From Tychonema sp. LEGE 07203 (GTDB lineage: Bacteria; Cyanobacteriota; Cyanobacteriia; Cyanobacteriales; Microcoleaceae), in contig NZ_JADEXD010000017.1 of NCBI RefSeq assembly GCF_015207285.1, forward strand, positions 1 through 55,854: DNA of 55,854 nucleotides, read 5' to 3'. Positions 1-9,333 of the stretch are shown piece by piece. Under the pieces are notes generated by a model. That model was not told where the DNA came from, searched no databases, and saw only the letters and a program-made list of their open reading frames with translations. Positions within the stretch are counted from its first letter, which is position 1. Each line of letters starts with the position of its first letter. The translations under genes were made by a program, and so were the position numbers.

Positions 1-296
1 GTTAAAACACTTAGCGATCCGTCGTCGCTGTTTTTAGTTTCTAGCGCGCCCCAAACCTGTATAAAACTTAGCTAGGACTTACGCAGAAACCGGCTTTCTC
101 AACGAAAAATCTGGATTTTATCCGCCAAATCAGGGTCAGAAACCGGGTTTCTAGCCCCCGCGAACAGAAACCCGGTTTCTTGGCAAAATCTTGGTTGAGT
201 GGCGAGAAACCTACACATAAACCGGGTTTCTTTGTCAGGATCGGGTGCAAGCTTGCACCCTGCCCTTGTAGTTTTTGGCAAGTGAACTAGAAGGTT
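1..296. repeat. Intergenic, cluster of GAAACCSGGTTTC palindromes
   Basis: No gene is visible at the left edge. Between about 85 and 235 there are four copies of a near-palindromic 15-mer of the form AGAAACC-G-GGTTTCT, or its complement, some with one or two changes. The same element recurs near 8.86-9.01, 10.26 and 12.1 kb. It lies just past the trigger factor stop codon, so it could fold as a hairpin at the end of that transcript. This role is inferred. Confidence 0.7.
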
Positions 297-1718
297 TTAC
301 TCTTGGCCTACTACTTCCACATCAACGACGCTCGTGGCTGCTTCTTCAGAAATTTCAGAGTCTGCTTCTGCTTCTGCTTCTGTTTCTTCGGGAGTCAGAG
401 AGCCTTCAGGTACGAGTTCGATTGTCCCTTTTTCTTCCAACCATTTCAGAGTTTTTTGTTTGAGCAAGTCTTCTGCTACAAATTCCTGCAACCTTTGGGG
501 GTCAAAATCTCCTTTGGGAAACTGCTTTCTGACTTTTGCTACCTCTGCTGCTACTTCTGCTGGTTCAACAGATAGAGATTCCAGCTTGGCTATTTCTGCC
601 AGAGCTAAAGTCTGCTTGAGGCGCTCGATTGCTTCCGGGCGGGAGCGTTCCCGCATCGGGGCCATATTTTCTTCGGTAAAGAGTTGGTTGATATCTATGC
701 CGTAATTTTTCAATTGGACGGCTTGTTGGTTCAGCAAGTAATCGATTTCGCGATCGACCATTGTTTCGGGAATTTCCACTTCTATTAGCTGCACCAGTGC
801 TGCTGATATAGCTTTTTCCTTATTAGCTGATGTCTTGTTTTCTTGGTCTGCTTTAAACCGAGTTTCGAGGGATTCGCGCAGCTCTGCTAAAGTTTCAAAC
901 TCGCTGATTTCTTGAGCGAAGTCGTCGTCCAACTCCGGCAATTCTTTTTCCTTAAGTTCTTTGAGGGTAATCGTAAAGACTGCAGGTTTTCCGGCTAATT
1001 CTTCGCTGCTGTACTCGTCGGGGAACTGCAGGGAAACTTCTCTAGTTTCTCCCGGATTCATCCCGATCATGCCTTCGACAAAGCCCGGTACAAACTGATC
1101 TGCTGACAGTTCTACTTGAAAGTCTTCTGCATCGCCGCCGGGAATTTCAGCCGGAGTTTCGCCTTCGGGTGCTTCGGCAAATCTGCCGGCGAAATCAACC
1201 AAAGCTACGTCTCCCAACTGAGCGGGCCGGCCTTCTACGGGGATTAAAGTTGCTTTGTCCGATCGATATTTTGCCAGTACCTCATCCACCTGAGCCTCGT
1301 CGTACTTAGCTTCTTCTGCTTGAAGCTGCAAGCCGGTGTACTGATTCATTTTCACTTCTGGTTGTACGTCAACCTTAGCCGAAAAAGTCAGAGGCTGTTC
1401 TGGATCGAACTTTTCTAGCAATTCTTCAAACTCGGTACGCAGTTCAAAACTGCCAATCGCCTGAATTTTTTCTTGTTCGAGAGCTTTTTGCAGCGAGTCG
1501 TTAATCAAATTTTCCAAAGCCGTCGCCTTCAAACGAGTCTGGCCCAGGCGCTGCAGCAAAATGTTGCGGGGAACTTTGCCTTTGCGGAACCCAGGAATAT
1601 TGATATCGCGAGCAAATTGTTTAATTACTTGCTCGTAGGCTTGTTTTGACTTTTCTGAGGGAATTTCGATTTCCAAACCAATTTGGCTAGCTGGAAGTTT
1701 TTCCTGGGTTACTTTCAT
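297..1718 (-). CDS. tig: Trigger factor, ribosome-associated chaperone and prolyl isomerase
   Basis: This 473-residue protein matches trigger factor in length and layout. The N-terminal ribosome-binding domain carries the signature GFRKGKVP near residue 43. A central FKBP-type peptidyl-prolyl isomerase domain follows (about 160-250), then the helical C-terminal chaperone arms. It binds nascent chains at the ribosome exit tunnel and delays misfolding. The C-terminus is an acidic Glu/Ala-rich tail (about 435-473), seen in many cyanobacterial versions. In cyanobacteria tig commonly sits beside clpP and clpX, which would lie beyond the left edge. It is divergent from asd-dapA-rnj. Confidence 0.96.
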   Translation of the reverse strand: MKVTQEKLPASQIGLEIEIPSEKSKQAYEQVIKQFARDINIPGFRKGKVPRNILLQRLGQTRLKATALENLINDSLQKALEQEKIQAIGSFELRTEFEELLEKFDPEQPLTFSAKVDVQPEVKMNQYTGLQLQAEEAKYDEAQVDEVLAKYRSDKATLIPVEGRPAQLGDVALVDFAGRFAEAPEGETPAEIPGGDAEDFQVELSADQFVPGFVEGMIGMNPGETREVSLQFPDEYSSEELAGKPAVFTITLKELKEKELPELDDDFAQEISEFETLAELRESLETRFKADQENKTSANKEKAISAALVQLIEVEIPETMVDREIDYLLNQQAVQLKNYGIDINQLFTEENMAPMRERSRPEAIERLKQTLALAEIAKLESLSVEPAEVAAEVAKVRKQFPKGDFDPQRLQEFVAEDLLKQKTLKWLEEKGTIELVPEGSLTPEETEAEAEADSEISEEAATSVVDVEVVGQE

Positions 1719-2372
1719 CGGCTTTTGTGATATTTAACAATTAATAGAATACATACAAATCTGACTTTGCCTGCATTTTAAGTTTCTGCGCTTTGACTTG
1801 TAGCGGCACAACTACAAACACCTCGACCGGATGAGACTGCAAATCATTTCCGGCTACTTTTTTGGATCTTGCCAAATAGTTTTGGTTTGAGGATACTAGC
1901 TTTTCCTGCTAGGAATGTGGAGTTTAAGTCCACCGCAATCGCCGATGCAACATAGCACATATCGCCCTGCAATGTCAATCTGCCTTGGTGCGGCGGCCGA
2001 TTTTAGATTTCAGATTTTGGATTTACCCCACGGATAAATTCGGGGGCTTGAGGATTTGAGATTTTAGATGCTCCCGATTGATTCCACGGATCAAGCCTGG
2101 GGCTTGTACCACCTTTGAAATTCGCACGGTCAAAGTCAATAGATGCCGCACGTATCGGGGCTGGTGCTTGGTCGATCGCAAGACGATCCCATAGCTGCAA
2201 GCTTCGCTAACGGCGAAAGATGCTAAACTGGGATTGAGTGCGATCGACCGCTGTGGTTGACTGCACCCTTGCCACCGGCTCGCACCCCTGATGTCGCATC
2301 CGATTAATTAAGTTTGATATTCAGTATTGCGATTATTTAAATTTTGGATTTCGATCGTTTAAGCTCTAATTT
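1719..2372. other. Divergent promoter region between tig and asd
   Basis: No convincing coding sequence. It must contain the promoters of both tig (minus) and asd (plus). A short direct repeat (TTCCACGGATCAAGCC-like and CCCCACGGATAAATTC-like) and AT-rich stretches with repeated GATTTTAGATT-type words occur at about 2000-2120. No riboswitch or recognisable operator was found. Confidence 0.5.
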
Positions 2373-2374
2373 GT

Positions 2375-2380
2375 GGAGGA
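2375..2380 (+). promoter_or_regulatory. Ribosome binding site that decides the asd start
   Basis: GGAGGA lies 7 bases before a TTG at 2388. It falls inside the first codons of the reading frame opened by GTG at 2373. The TTG start gives an N-terminus (MSQSYRVAILG) like that of other Asd proteins, so 2388 is preferred. Confidence 0.7.
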
Positions 2381-2387
2381 CACTAAT

Positions 2388-3431
2388 TTGTCTCAATCTT
2401 ATCGAGTTGCTATTTTAGGAGCCACGGGCGCAGTGGGTGCCGAGTTGCTAGAACTCCTGTACAGCCGGAATTTTCCCATTTCTGAATTGAAGCTGTTGGC
2501 TTCCGAGCGCTCAGCAGGCACAACTTTGCCGTTTGGCGGCGAGATGCTGCCGGTCGAAGCAGTTTCGGCGCGAGCCTTTGATAATGTAGACATAGTGCTC
2601 GCCTCCGCCGGCGGCTCTACTTCTAAACTGTGGGCCCCCAAAGCCGTGGCCGCCGGGGCAGTAGTAATTGACAACTCCAGCGCTTTCCGCATGGATGCGA
2701 CCGTACCGCTAGTGGTTCCCGAAGTCAATCCCCAAGCGGCGGCATCTCACCGGGGGATTATCGCCAATCCCAACTGCACCACGATTTTGATGGCAGTTGC
2801 CGTTTGGCCGCTTCACAAAGTTAGGCCAGTAAAGCGCATCGTTGTAGCGACTTACCAGTCTGCCAGCGGCGCGGGGGCGAGGGCAATGGAGGAAATGAAA
2901 GCTCAAGCAAGAGCAATTTTGGCAGGGGAAACTCCCAAAACTGATATATTTCCCTACCCTTTAGCTTTTAATTTGTTTCCGCACAATACGCCGATTAACG
3001 ATTTGGGGTATTGTGAGGAAGAAATGAAAATGGTAAACGAAACTCGGAAGATTTTTGGTACGGACGAAATCAAAATTACTGCAACTTGCGTGCGGGTTCC
3101 CGTACTCCGCGCCCATTCGGAGGCGATTAATCTAGAGTTTGCAGAGCCTTTTAGTCCGATCGAGGCTAGGGAAATCTTAAAGGGGGCGATCGGGGTTAAG
3201 CTGGTAGAAGACTGGCAAGCTAATTATTTCCCGATGCCATCAGAAGCCAGCGGTAAAGATGACGTGTTAGTCGGCAGGATTCGCCAAGATATTTCTCACC
3301 CCTGCGGGTTGGAGATTTGGGTGTGCGGCGATCAAATTCGCAAAGGGGCGGCTTTAAATGCGGTGCAGATAGCTGAGTTGCTGGCCCAAAAAGATTTGCT
3401 GGGAGTCCCTGCGGCGGCGGCTTCTAATTAG
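2388..3431 (+). CDS. asd: Aspartate-semialdehyde dehydrogenase
   Basis: It catalyses NADPH-dependent reduction of aspartyl phosphate to aspartate semialdehyde, the branch point to lysine, threonine and methionine. With the TTG start the protein has 347 residues, a normal length. It opens with the Rossmann dinucleotide motif GATGAVG (residues 11-17). The catalytic cysteine is in ANPNCTT (about residue 130), and the substrate and active-site region RVPVLRAHSEAI follows near 255. A GTG start at 2373 would add five residues but has no ribosome site of its own. dapA and rnj follow on the same strand, so substrate flow from Asd to DapA is encoded side by side. Confidence 0.96.
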   Translation: MSQSYRVAILGATGAVGAELLELLYSRNFPISELKLLASERSAGTTLPFGGEMLPVEAVSARAFDNVDIVLASAGGSTSKLWAPKAVAAGAVVIDNSSAFRMDATVPLVVPEVNPQAAASHRGIIANPNCTTILMAVAVWPLHKVRPVKRIVVATYQSASGAGARAMEEMKAQARAILAGETPKTDIFPYPLAFNLFPHNTPINDLGYCEEEMKMVNETRKIFGTDEIKITATCVRVPVLRAHSEAINLEFAEPFSPIEAREILKGAIGVKLVEDWQANYFPMPSEASGKDDVLVGRIRQDISHPCGLEIWVCGDQIRKGAALNAVQIAELLAQKDLLGVPAAAASN

Positions 3432-3538
3432 CGCAAATTCGGGCAACGGGGAAATTTAAATTGGGGATTTTAGATCAACCTTTCATCTGAAATCAAAAAT
3501 TTAAAATCAAAAATCAACAGTCTAAAATCGGAGAAAGT

Positions 3539-4441
3539 GTGGTAAAGTTTGGACGGGTTCTGACTGCAATGATTACGCCGTTTAAGGAAGACGGCAGCGT
3601 TAACTATGCAGTAGCAGAACGGTTGGCAGTTCATTTAGCAGAACGCGGTACGGACAGCTTGGTAGTGTGCGGAACTACCGGCGAGTCTCCCACTATGAGC
3701 TGGGATGAAGAATACGAATTATTTCAGGTGGTGCAAAAGGCAGTCTCCGGTAAAGCTTTGGTAATCGCAGGAGCCGGCTCGAATTCTACTTCAGAAGCAG
3801 TCGCAGCTACGAAAAAAGCAGCGAAACTAGGGCTGGATGGTTGTTTGCAGGTGGTTCCTTATTACAACAAACCGCCACAAGAAGGTTTGTACAATCATTT
3901 TCGGACGATCGCGCAATCTGCACCAGAATTGCCTATAATGTTATATAACATCCCCGGTCGTACAGGCCAAAATATGTTGCCGGAAACAGTAGCTCGACTG
4001 GCCCAAATCCCCAACATTGCGGCCGTAAAAGAAGCAAGTGGCAACTTGGATCAAGCCAGCCAAATCCGACGCTTGACACCGCCTGAATTTGCCATCTATG
4101 CTGGAGATGATTCCCTAACTTTACCAATGTTGGCAGTAGGAGGATCTGGTGTAGTTAGCGTAGCCAGCCACCTGGTAGGAGAGCAACTGCAACAGATGAT
4201 CGCAGCTTTCGAGGCCGGTCAAGTTCAAGTCGCTACCCAGATTCACTTGCAACTTTTTGACCTGTTTAAAGCTCTTTTTCTCACCACAAATCCCATTCCC
4301 GTCAAGGCAGCTCTCAAACTTCAAGGCTGGGATGTAGGTTCCACCCGTCCGCCCCTGTGCGATCCGCCCGTTGAGATAACTCAAAAGTTAAAGGACGTAC
4401 TGGATAAGCTAGCCGCAGTATCAGCTAGTCCGACTAGATAG
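3539..4441 (+). CDS. dapA: 4-Hydroxy-tetrahydrodipicolinate synthase
   Basis: It condenses pyruvate with aspartate semialdehyde, the first committed step of lysine and diaminopimelate synthesis. The 300-residue protein is a typical (beta/alpha)8 class I lyase. The Schiff-base lysine is K164 in VKEASG, the catalytic tyrosine Y136 lies in [10 protein letters not shown], and the pyruvate-binding GTTGES is at residues 45-50. The start is GTG, supported by GGAGAA just upstream. It lies 107 bp after asd, in a spacer rich in AAAATCAAAAATC-type words. No truncation is seen. Confidence 0.97.
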   Translation: MVKFGRVLTAMITPFKEDGSVNYAVAERLAVHLAERGTDSLVVCGTTGESPTMSWDEEYELFQVVQKAVSGKALVIAGAGSNSTSEAVAATKKAAKLGLDGCLQVVPYYNKPPQEGLYNHFRTIAQSAPELPIMLYNIPGRTGQNMLPETVARLAQIPNIAAVKEASGNLDQASQIRRLTPPEFAIYAGDDSLTLPMLAVGGSGVVSVASHLVGEQLQQMIAAFEAGQVQVATQIHLQLFDLFKALFLTTNPIPVKAALKLQGWDVGSTRPPLCDPPVEITQKLKDVLDKLAAVSASPTR

Positions 4442-4794
4442 GCGAGAACGAGTTTTCAGACAACTGAATATTAGTTGTAATGAGTCATTAGTCATTAGTC
4501 CTCAGTCATCAGTCATTAACTTTTGGTAAGTAGCTAATAGTGAAGGATTAAATACTGAGAATTAAAGATTGAAGGCAAAAGACAACTGACTGTACGGGAG
4601 AGTAAAACCCGTAGGGGAGTTTTTCACAAATATCTGGGAAAAAACCGCCCCCATCAACGAACAGCAGACGACAAAAGACAGTAGAAAACAGACAAAAGAC
4701 AGTAGGCGACAGACGACAGTCAACAGTCAACAGTCAACAGTCAACAGTCAACAGTCAACAGTTAACACTCAAAAATAACTAACAAAGGATACGC
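4442..4794. repeat. dapA-rnj spacer with heptamer tandem repeats
   Basis: The spacer holds degenerate TCATTAGTCATTAG repeats near 4480-4515. A tight tandem array of the heptamer AACAGTC runs from about 4718 to 4760 and ends within about 35 bp of the rnj start. Such arrays match the short tandemly repeated repetitive (STRR) sequences known from filamentous cyanobacteria. No gene is seen. Confidence 0.8.
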
Positions 4795-6687
4795 ATGATC
4801 AAGAATACAACTGCATCGGCTCTAAAAGTTATTCCCCTCGGCGGGCTCCACGAAATCGGCAAAAACACCTGTGTGTTCGAGTACGGCGACGAAATAATTC
4901 TTTTAGATGCAGGTTTAGCCTTCCCGACAGATGGAATGCACGGCGTAAATATTGTCCTCCCAGACATGACTTACCTGCGGGAAAACAGCCACAAAATTAA
5001 AGGTATGATCGTGACTCACGGTCACGAAGACCACATTGGGGGCATCCCTTATCACCTCAAAGAATTTGAAATTCCCGTCATTTACGGCCCGCGTTTGGCG
5101 ATGGCTTTGCTAGCCGGAAAATTGGAAGAAGCCGGAGTTTCCCACCGCACCGAATTGAGGACAGTTAGACCCCGCGACACGGTAAGAATTGGCAAGAATT
5201 TCTTAGTCGAATACATTCGCAACACTCACTCGATGGCCGACAGTTTCACGGTGGCAATTCACACTCCAGTCGGAATTATCATCCACACCGGAGACTTTAA
5301 AATTGACCACACTCCTGTAGACGGCGAGCATTTCGATTTGCAAAAGCTGGCGGAATACGGGGAGAGAGGGGTGCTGTGTTTGATCAGCGATTCTACTAAC
5401 TCGGAAGTTCCTGGTTTTACTGCTTCAGAACGTTCTGTTGCTCCGAATTTAGACAGAATTATCGCTCAAGCAACGGGACGGATAATGATCACGACTTTTG
5501 CTTCGTCGGTACACCGATTGCAAATTATTTTGGACTTGGCTAAGAAAAACAATCGGTACGTCGGAGTGGTGGGTCGATCGATGCTTAACGTCATCGCTCA
5601 CTGCCGCAATCTCGGCTACATCAAATGCGAAGATAGTATTTTCAAACCGCTCAAAGAAATCCGCAATTTGCCAGAAGACAAAATTTTGATTTTGACTACG
5701 GGTTCCCAAGGCGAACCGATGGCGGCGATGACTCGCATTGCTAACGGCGAACATCACGAACTGAAAATCAGAAAAGGCGATACAGTTATTTTCTCGGCTA
5801 ATCCGATTCCGGGAAATACGATCGCAGTGGTAAACACGATCGACAAACTGATGATGCTGGGAGCAAACGTAGTTTACGGGCGCGACAAAGGCATTCACGT
5901 TTCCGGACACGGCTGTCAGGAAGACCAAAAGTTAATGATCAACATGACCCGTCCCAAGTTCTTCTTGCCGGTACACGGAGAACACCGGATGCTGATTCAG
6001 CACTCCAAAACAGCTCAAAGCATGGGCATTCCCGCGAGCAATATGGTGATTATTGACAACGGCGATGTCGTAGAACTAACAGAAAATTCGATCCGAGTTG
6101 CTGGTACTGTACCTTCAGGAATTGAATTAGTAGATGCTTCTCGATCGGGCGTTGTCAAGGCGAATATCCTCAAAGAACGCCAGCAGTTAGCCGGAGATGG
6201 CGCGGTAACAGTAGCTGCGGCGTTGAATGCAGAAGGCAAATTAGTTGCCAAGCCAGAAATACACTTGAAAGGTGTAGTCACATCAGCCGATCGCGCACTA
6301 TTACAACAGTCGATCGCTCAAACGATAGACACAGTTTTGAGCGATCGCTGGTCAGAATTCGTCACGCCTTCTGGAACTACCGAATCAGGAGTTGACGTAG
6401 ACTGGGCAGGAGTGCAAACGCAAATAGAACGAGCAATTGGACGAGTGCTGCGCCGGGAACTTCAAAGCAATCCCATGCTAGTATTCCTGATGCAAATTCC
6501 CGAAGGAGCATCATTTGTGCGGCGGGAACCAGCAGAAGTAACACCAGGTTCTATAGAAGCACCCAAACTATTAGGTTCATCACCGACATCAGCACCAACG
6601 CCGCCGCCAGCGCCAGTTCCTGTGAATAAAGTAACAGGTCGTCGTCGCCCCCGGACTGCAGCCAAGGTCGCTTCCACTGTCTCCTAG
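4795..6687 (+). CDS. rnj: Ribonuclease J
   Basis: This is an RNA-processing and decay nuclease of the metallo-beta-lactamase/beta-CASP family with endo- and 5'-exonuclease activity. The 630-residue protein has the zinc signature THGHEDH (residues 74-80). A further metal ligand lies in GDFKIDH near 160-167. The beta-CASP part includes the TTGSQGEPMAAMTR segment (about 300-315), and the C-terminal ligand is in PVHGEHRM near residue 390. About 50 residues at the end form a Pro- and Arg-rich tail (PTPPPAPVP, then RRRPR) that may bind RNA. It stands downstream of asd-dapA, an order I recall from other cyanobacteria. A terminator follows directly. Confidence 0.95.
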   Translation: MIKNTTASALKVIPLGGLHEIGKNTCVFEYGDEIILLDAGLAFPTDGMHGVNIVLPDMTYLRENSHKIKGMIVTHGHEDHIGGIPYHLKEFEIPVIYGPRLAMALLAGKLEEAGVSHRTELRTVRPRDTVRIGKNFLVEYIRNTHSMADSFTVAIHTPVGIIIHTGDFKIDHTPVDGEHFDLQKLAEYGERGVLCLISDSTNSEVPGFTASERSVAPNLDRIIAQATGRIMITTFASSVHRLQIILDLAKKNNRYVGVVGRSMLNVIAHCRNLGYIKCEDSIFKPLKEIRNLPEDKILILTTGSQGEPMAAMTRIANGEHHELKIRKGDTVIFSANPIPGNTIAVVNTIDKLMMLGANVVYGRDKGIHVSGHGCQEDQKLMINMTRPKFFLPVHGEHRMLIQHSKTAQSMGIPASNMVIIDNGDVVELTENSIRVAGTVPSGIELVDASRSGVVKANILKERQQLAGDGAVTVAAALNAEGKLVAKPEIHLKGVVTSADRALLQQSIAQTIDTVLSDRWSEFVTPSGTTESGVDVDWAGVQTQIERAIGRVLRRELQSNPMLVFLMQIPEGASFVRREPAEVTPGSIEAPKLLGSSPTSAPTPPPAPVPVNKVTGRRRPRTAAKVASTVS

Positions 6688-6693
6688 AATTAA

Positions 6694-6726
6694 CAATCCC
6701 TGGTAAATCCAGGGATTTATTTTTCA
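6694..6726 (+). terminator. Intrinsic terminator of rnj
   Basis: A perfect 9-bp stem, AATCCCTGG with CCAGGGATT, closes a 5-base loop and is followed by TATTTTTC. It starts 7 bp after the rnj stop codon. Confidence 0.85.
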
Positions 6727-6818
6727 ACCGCAGACAGACGAACGCAAAAAAACGCAGATAGTCGTTAATTCTTCTATCTGCGTCCATTTGTGTTAATCTG
6801 CCAGCATCTGCGGTAGCA
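6727..6818. repeat. Dispersed CCGCAGA...TCTGCGG repeat copy
   Basis: Words such as AACCGCAGACAGACGAACGC, then ATCTGCGTCCATTTGTGTTAATCTGCC and ATCTGCGGT, form an inverted-repeat element. Related copies occur at about 15.84-15.89, 46.71-46.80 and 55.57-55.85 kb. It lies between convergent genes. Confidence 0.65.
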
Positions 6819-6822
6819 AAAA

Positions 6823-7098
6823 TCAACCACCAGCAACTGCTGGAACAATACTCACTTCATCGCCATCTTGGAGGGCTGTTTTTGAGCCGTCCAAAAAGCG
6901 GATATCTTCGCTATTGACGTAGAAATTCAAAAACCTGCGGGGTTCTCCCTTTTCATCGCACAAGCTTTTTTTGATACCGGGACAATTTGATTCGAGGGAT
7001 TCAATCAACTCAGAAATATTGCCGCCGCCACATTCGATAGTGGCTTGATTGTTGGTGAATTTTTGCAGGGGAGTGGGAATTAAAACTTTAACAGTCAT
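6823..7098 (-). CDS. MoaD/ThiS-family ubiquitin-like sulfur carrier
   Basis: This 91-residue beta-grasp protein ends in Val-Ala-Gly-Gly. The C-terminal Gly-Gly is where family members are adenylated and thiocarboxylated. The motif [15 protein letters not shown] (77-91) is typical, and the segment [17 protein letters not shown] fits MoaD-like carriers. It is the last gene after thrC on the same strand, 134 bp downstream across a heptamer array. A second carrier precedes thrC. The placement recalls sulfur carriers paired with PLP enzymes (CysO-CysM, HcyS), so a role in cysteine or homocysteine sulfur transfer is possible. Molybdopterin or thiamine sulfur transfer are alternatives. The family is certain, the partner is not. 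Confidence 0.85.
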   Translation of the reverse strand: MTVKVLIPTPLQKFTNNQATIECGGGNISELIESLESNCPGIKKSLCDEKGEPRRFLNFYVNSEDIRFLDGSKTALQDGDEVSIVPAVAGG

Positions 7099-7225
7099 GG
7101 TTAGTTGTCAGTGGTTAGTTGTTAGTTGTTAGTTGTTAGTTGTTGGTTGTTAGTTGTTGGTTGTTAGTTGTCAGTTTTTGAGCCCAATAACCAATAACCA
7201 ATAACCAATAACCAATAACCAATGA
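7099..7225. repeat. Heptamer STRR array between moaD-like gene and thrC
   Basis: About 11 copies of GTTAGTT/GTTGGTT-type heptamers (7100-7170) are followed by about five copies of ACCAATA (7187-7225). The two arrays are mutually complementary in part (TTGGTTATT against AATAACCAA), so the spacer transcript could form a long hairpin between thrC and the carrier gene. Confidence 0.75.
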
Positions 7226-7232
7226 CTAATAA

Positions 7233-8531
7233 TTAAACCGAAACTTGCTGCCATTCTAAGCGTTCGAGCGTGCGGGCGCGTTCTAGGGCGCGCTCGAAGG
7301 CTTCTAATTTCGGTTCGAGGGTGATGGGTTCGCCGATGTAGCCTTGGACGGCTTCCTGAGTCTTCAAACCGTTGCCGGTGATGTAGGCGACGGTGGTTTC
7401 GTCGGGGTTGATTTTACCTGCTTCTACAAGTTTCTTCAAGACTGCGATCGTCGTGCCGCCAGCGGTTTCGGTGAATATGCCTTCGGTTTCGGCTAGCAGT
7501 TTCATGCCTTCGATGATTTCGGTGTCGCTGACGGATTCGATGTTGCCGTTAGTTTTGCGGGCGATTTCCAAGGCGTACATACCGTCGGCTGGATTGCCGA
7601 TCGCGATCGATTTAGCAATAGTATTCGGTTTGACTGGCGTTACAAAATCGCGACCTTCGCGGTATGCTTGGGCGATCGGCGAACAGCCGTCAGCTTGAGC
7701 GCCGCTGAACCGAACTTTCTTCTCATCAACCAAACCGACTTCGATAAATTCATTAAAGCCTTTGTAGATTTTTGTGAACAAAGAGCCGGAAGCGAGGGGA
7801 GCGACGATGTGATCTGGCAACTGCCAGCCTAGCTGTTCGGCAACTTCGTAGCCGAGAGTTTTCGAGCCTTCGGAGTAGTAGGGGCGCAAGTTAATGTTGA
7901 CAAATCCCCAGCCGTGTGTATTGGCGACTTCGCAGCACAGGCGGTTAACTTGGTCGTAGTTGCCGTGAACTGCCATTACAGTTGGATTGTAAATCAGAGT
8001 GCCGAGGACTTTGCCTGATTCTAAGTCGGAGGGGATGAAAACTACACAGTCGAGGCCGGCGTGGGCGGCGATCGCAGCGGTGGAGTTAGCTAAGTTGCCA
8101 GTGCTGGCACAGGATACCGTTGTGAAACCCAATTCTCTCGCTCTGCTGAGGGCGACTGACACCACTCTGTCCTTAAAGCTGAGAGTGGGCATATTGACGG
8201 CATCGTTTTTAATATAAAGATTTTTTAGACCGAGGCGGCGGGCCAAGCGGTGGGATTTTACTAAAGGAGTCATGCCGGTGCCGACATCGATGACGTTATC
8301 TGTAGCGACGGGTAAAAATTCGCGGTAGCGCCAGATCGAGTTGGGGCCTGCTTGGATAGTTTGGCGAGTGACGCGGCGGCGGATTGCTTCGTAGTCGTAC
8401 TTGACCTCAAGCGGGCCAAAACAGCAATCGCAGACGTGCTTGGCTTGGAGTTCGTACTCTTCGCCGCATTCTTTACATTTGAGGGCTGTGAAGGTTGCTG
8501 CTGTGGATTGGGTTCTGGTCGCTTGGGTCAT
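7233..8531 (-). CDS. thrC: Threonine synthase with N-terminal zinc ribbon
   Basis: This fold-type II PLP enzyme converts O-phosphohomoserine to threonine. The 432-residue protein starts with a zinc-ribbon-like Cys set (C19, C22, C34, C37). The PLP lysine is K120 in LSFKDR, and the phosphate-binding glycine-rich loop CASTGNLANS lies near 160-170. GTGMTPLVKS and NPADGMYALEIAR support threonine synthase over threonine dehydratase. It is flanked on the same strand by two MoaD/ThiS-like carriers. That is odd for a plain threonine synthase, so a sulfur-transfer side role, or a different product from phosphohomoserine, cannot be excluded. ATG start with only a weak ribosome site. Confidence 0.92.
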   Translation of the reverse strand: MTQATRTQSTAATFTALKCKECGEEYELQAKHVCDCCFGPLEVKYDYEAIRRRVTRQTIQAGPNSIWRYREFLPVATDNVIDVGTGMTPLVKSHRLARRLGLKNLYIKNDAVNMPTLSFKDRVVSVALSRARELGFTTVSCASTGNLANSTAAIAAHAGLDCVVFIPSDLESGKVLGTLIYNPTVMAVHGNYDQVNRLCCEVANTHGWGFVNINLRPYYSEGSKTLGYEVAEQLGWQLPDHIVAPLASGSLFTKIYKGFNEFIEVGLVDEKKVRFSGAQADGCSPIAQAYREGRDFVTPVKPNTIAKSIAIGNPADGMYALEIARKTNGNIESVSDTEIIEGMKLLAETEGIFTETAGGTTIAVLKKLVEAGKINPDETTVAYITGNGLKTQEAVQGYIGEPITLEPKLEAFERALERARTLERLEWQQVSV

Positions 8532-9072
8532 AGCTCAACTCTCTAGTTTTGCGATGTTTTCTAATTCTTAGGACAGATTAGCACGGTGGATCTACCCCGT
8601 CAACCATACCCGACTTTTTTGGTCGGGATTAATTTTGCAGCAGTGTTTTGTCCGAAACTGCAGGTGGTTGGATAGTCTTCAATCTCTTTCTCAGAGAAGT
8701 TTCTAGGCTCTGCAGAATAGTGTTGGTTCAGAGGAAAAATCTCTTGTTTAACCGAACTCAAGAATGATTTGGCTGCAAAACTAATTTCAAAACTTTATAA
8801 AGTTTTTTTTGCTTGGTGACTCAAAACTACAAAACTACAGGGTTGAGGCGCGGGGGCGAGAAACCGGGTTTCTACGAGATTTTGGGTTGATTCACTAGAA
8901 ATATCGCTAGAAACCCGGTTTCTGAATTCACGGCGGGGGCGAGAAACCGGGTTTCTACGAGATTTTGGGTTGATTCACTAGAAATATCGCTAGAAACCCG
9001 GTTTCTGAATTCACGGCGGGGGCTTTCCCAATTCTTCAATCGAAAATCCAAAATCCAAAATCCAAAATCGGA
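8532..9072. other. moaD-thrC spacer
   Basis: There is no gene. The stretch at 8790-8813 (AAAACTTTATAAAGTTTTTTTT) is a small hairpin with a T-run on the plus strand. The 83-bp tandem duplication described separately occupies 8850-9015, and AATCCAAAATCC repeats precede the moaD stop codon. Confidence 0.6.
8850..9023. repeat. Perfect 83-bp tandem duplication of paired palindromes
   Basis: Two identical 83-bp units start at 8850 and 8933, and a third partial unit (GCGGGGGC) starts at 9016. Each unit contains AGAAACCGGGTTTCT and, 36 bp later, its reverse complement AGAAACCCGGTTTCT. Each 15-mer is itself almost self-complementary. Identity over the full unit implies a recent duplication or active homogenisation. 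Confidence 0.95.
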
Positions 9073-9333
9073 TTATCCACCGCTGACGGGGGGGATGAGT
9101 ACAACTTCGTCGCCGTCTTGCAGGATGGTGTCGGGAGAGACGAATTCTAGGTTGACACCGAAGCGGGTGCGATCGCGCCACTGTTGTAATTGAGGATATT
9201 GGGCGATCGATCTTTCGAGAATTTGAGACACTGGGGTTTCGGGAGGAAGTTCTACAGTAATTTCCGAAACTCCGTAGGCTTCACCGAAGGCGGCGAACAG
9301 TTTAACGGTGACGTTAATCGAAGAGTTAGACAC
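9073..9333 (-). CDS. moaD: Molybdopterin synthase sulfur carrier subunit, MoaD-like
   Basis: This 86-residue beta-grasp protein has the family ending DGDEVVLIPPVSGG, with the C-terminal Gly-Gly that receives sulfur as a thiocarboxylate. The N-terminal VTVKLFAAFGEAYG matches MoaD (the VKLFA...RE pattern). In the canonical route MoaD pairs with MoaE to convert cPMP to molybdopterin. MoaE is not in the window. The gene reads toward thrC, about 540 bp away. Of the two carriers here this is the more typical MoaD. Confidence 0.82.
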   Translation of the reverse strand: MSNSSINVTVKLFAAFGEAYGVSEITVELPPETPVSQILERSIAQYPQLQQWRDRTRFGVNLEFVSPDTILQDGDEVVLIPPVSGG

